Shown here piece by piece: positions 61,285 to 64,000 of a DNA stretch of 64,000 nt (within the stretch, counting starts at the first letter, position 1; each line of letters opens with the position of its first letter). The position numbers and the translations under genes are program-made. Under the pieces are notes generated by a model that saw only the letters and a list, made by a program, of their open reading frames with translations, had not been told where the DNA came from and searched no databases. The DNA comes from a bacterium (GTDB lineage: Bacteria; Patescibacteriota; Minisyncoccia; Minisyncoccales; Minisyncoccaceae), in assembly GCA_023228085.1 (NCBI GenBank), contig JALOBW010000002.1:148357-212356 (forward strand). Reading direction: 5' to 3'.

Positions 61285-64000
<2,716 letters not shown>

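Overview
The window looks like chromosome from a small-genome bacterium of the Candidate Phyla Radiation (Patescibacteria, Parcubacteria-like). This is an inference from content: AT-rich DNA, tightly packed mostly minus-strand operons, almost no Shine-Dalgarno sequences on housekeeping genes, an archaeal-type valyl-tRNA synthetase, several type IV pilin-like adhesins, very large repeat-rich surface proteins, a 23S rRNA with an AT-rich insertion, and no central metabolic pathway genes. No species can be named from the sequence alone.

Layout. 1-5.1 kb: peptidoglycan precursor genes (a MurL-like PP-loop protein cut by the left edge, mraY, a D,D-carboxypeptidase, a lone receiver domain, murC). 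5.1-12 kb: small accessory genes, a PHP phosphoesterase, a HAD phosphatase, efp followed by two tandem structured-RNA candidates, a ferredoxin-thioredoxin-reductase catalytic subunit with a thioredoxin, a double-HNH protein and exonuclease VII (xseA-xseB). 13.3-16.8 kb: two pilin-like adhesins behind a PD-(D/E)XK nuclease. 17-30 kb: RRM protein, pyrH, rlmN, rmuC, U32 protein, obg, rarA and a third pilin. 30.3-40 kb: valS, then surface proteins of 999 and 1399 aa built from PKD-like domains and a four-cysteine W-x-W-x-C module. 40.4-47 kb: a cell-envelope operon (alpha/beta hydrolase, membrane-fused MurF, DegT aminotransferase, YbaB, TIM-barrel-like protein, FemX-like, FtsQ). 47-50 kb: two more pilins. 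50-60.5 kb: serS, small accessory genes, greA-lysS, padR-pspC, and mreC-mreD-PBP2. 61-64 kb: 5S and most of the 23S rRNA on the minus strand.

How it fits together. The envelope genes serve precursor synthesis (MurL-like, MraY, MurC, MurF), cross-linking and trimming (PBP2, DacA-like), elongation (MreC/MreD), division (FtsQ) and bridge modification (FemX-like). The pilins and large surface proteins share modules and probably form the attachment apparatus expected of an episymbiont. 

The least explained signals are: (1) two tandem, diverged copies of a structured RNA downstream of efp, with identical loops on different stems and a 28-bp direct repeat of the efp 3' end in front of each; (2) at least 12 intergenic repeats whose central hairpin varies in sequence but stays paired; (3) short accessory transcription units with consensus sigma-70 promoters, very short leaders and stop codons lying inside their terminators.
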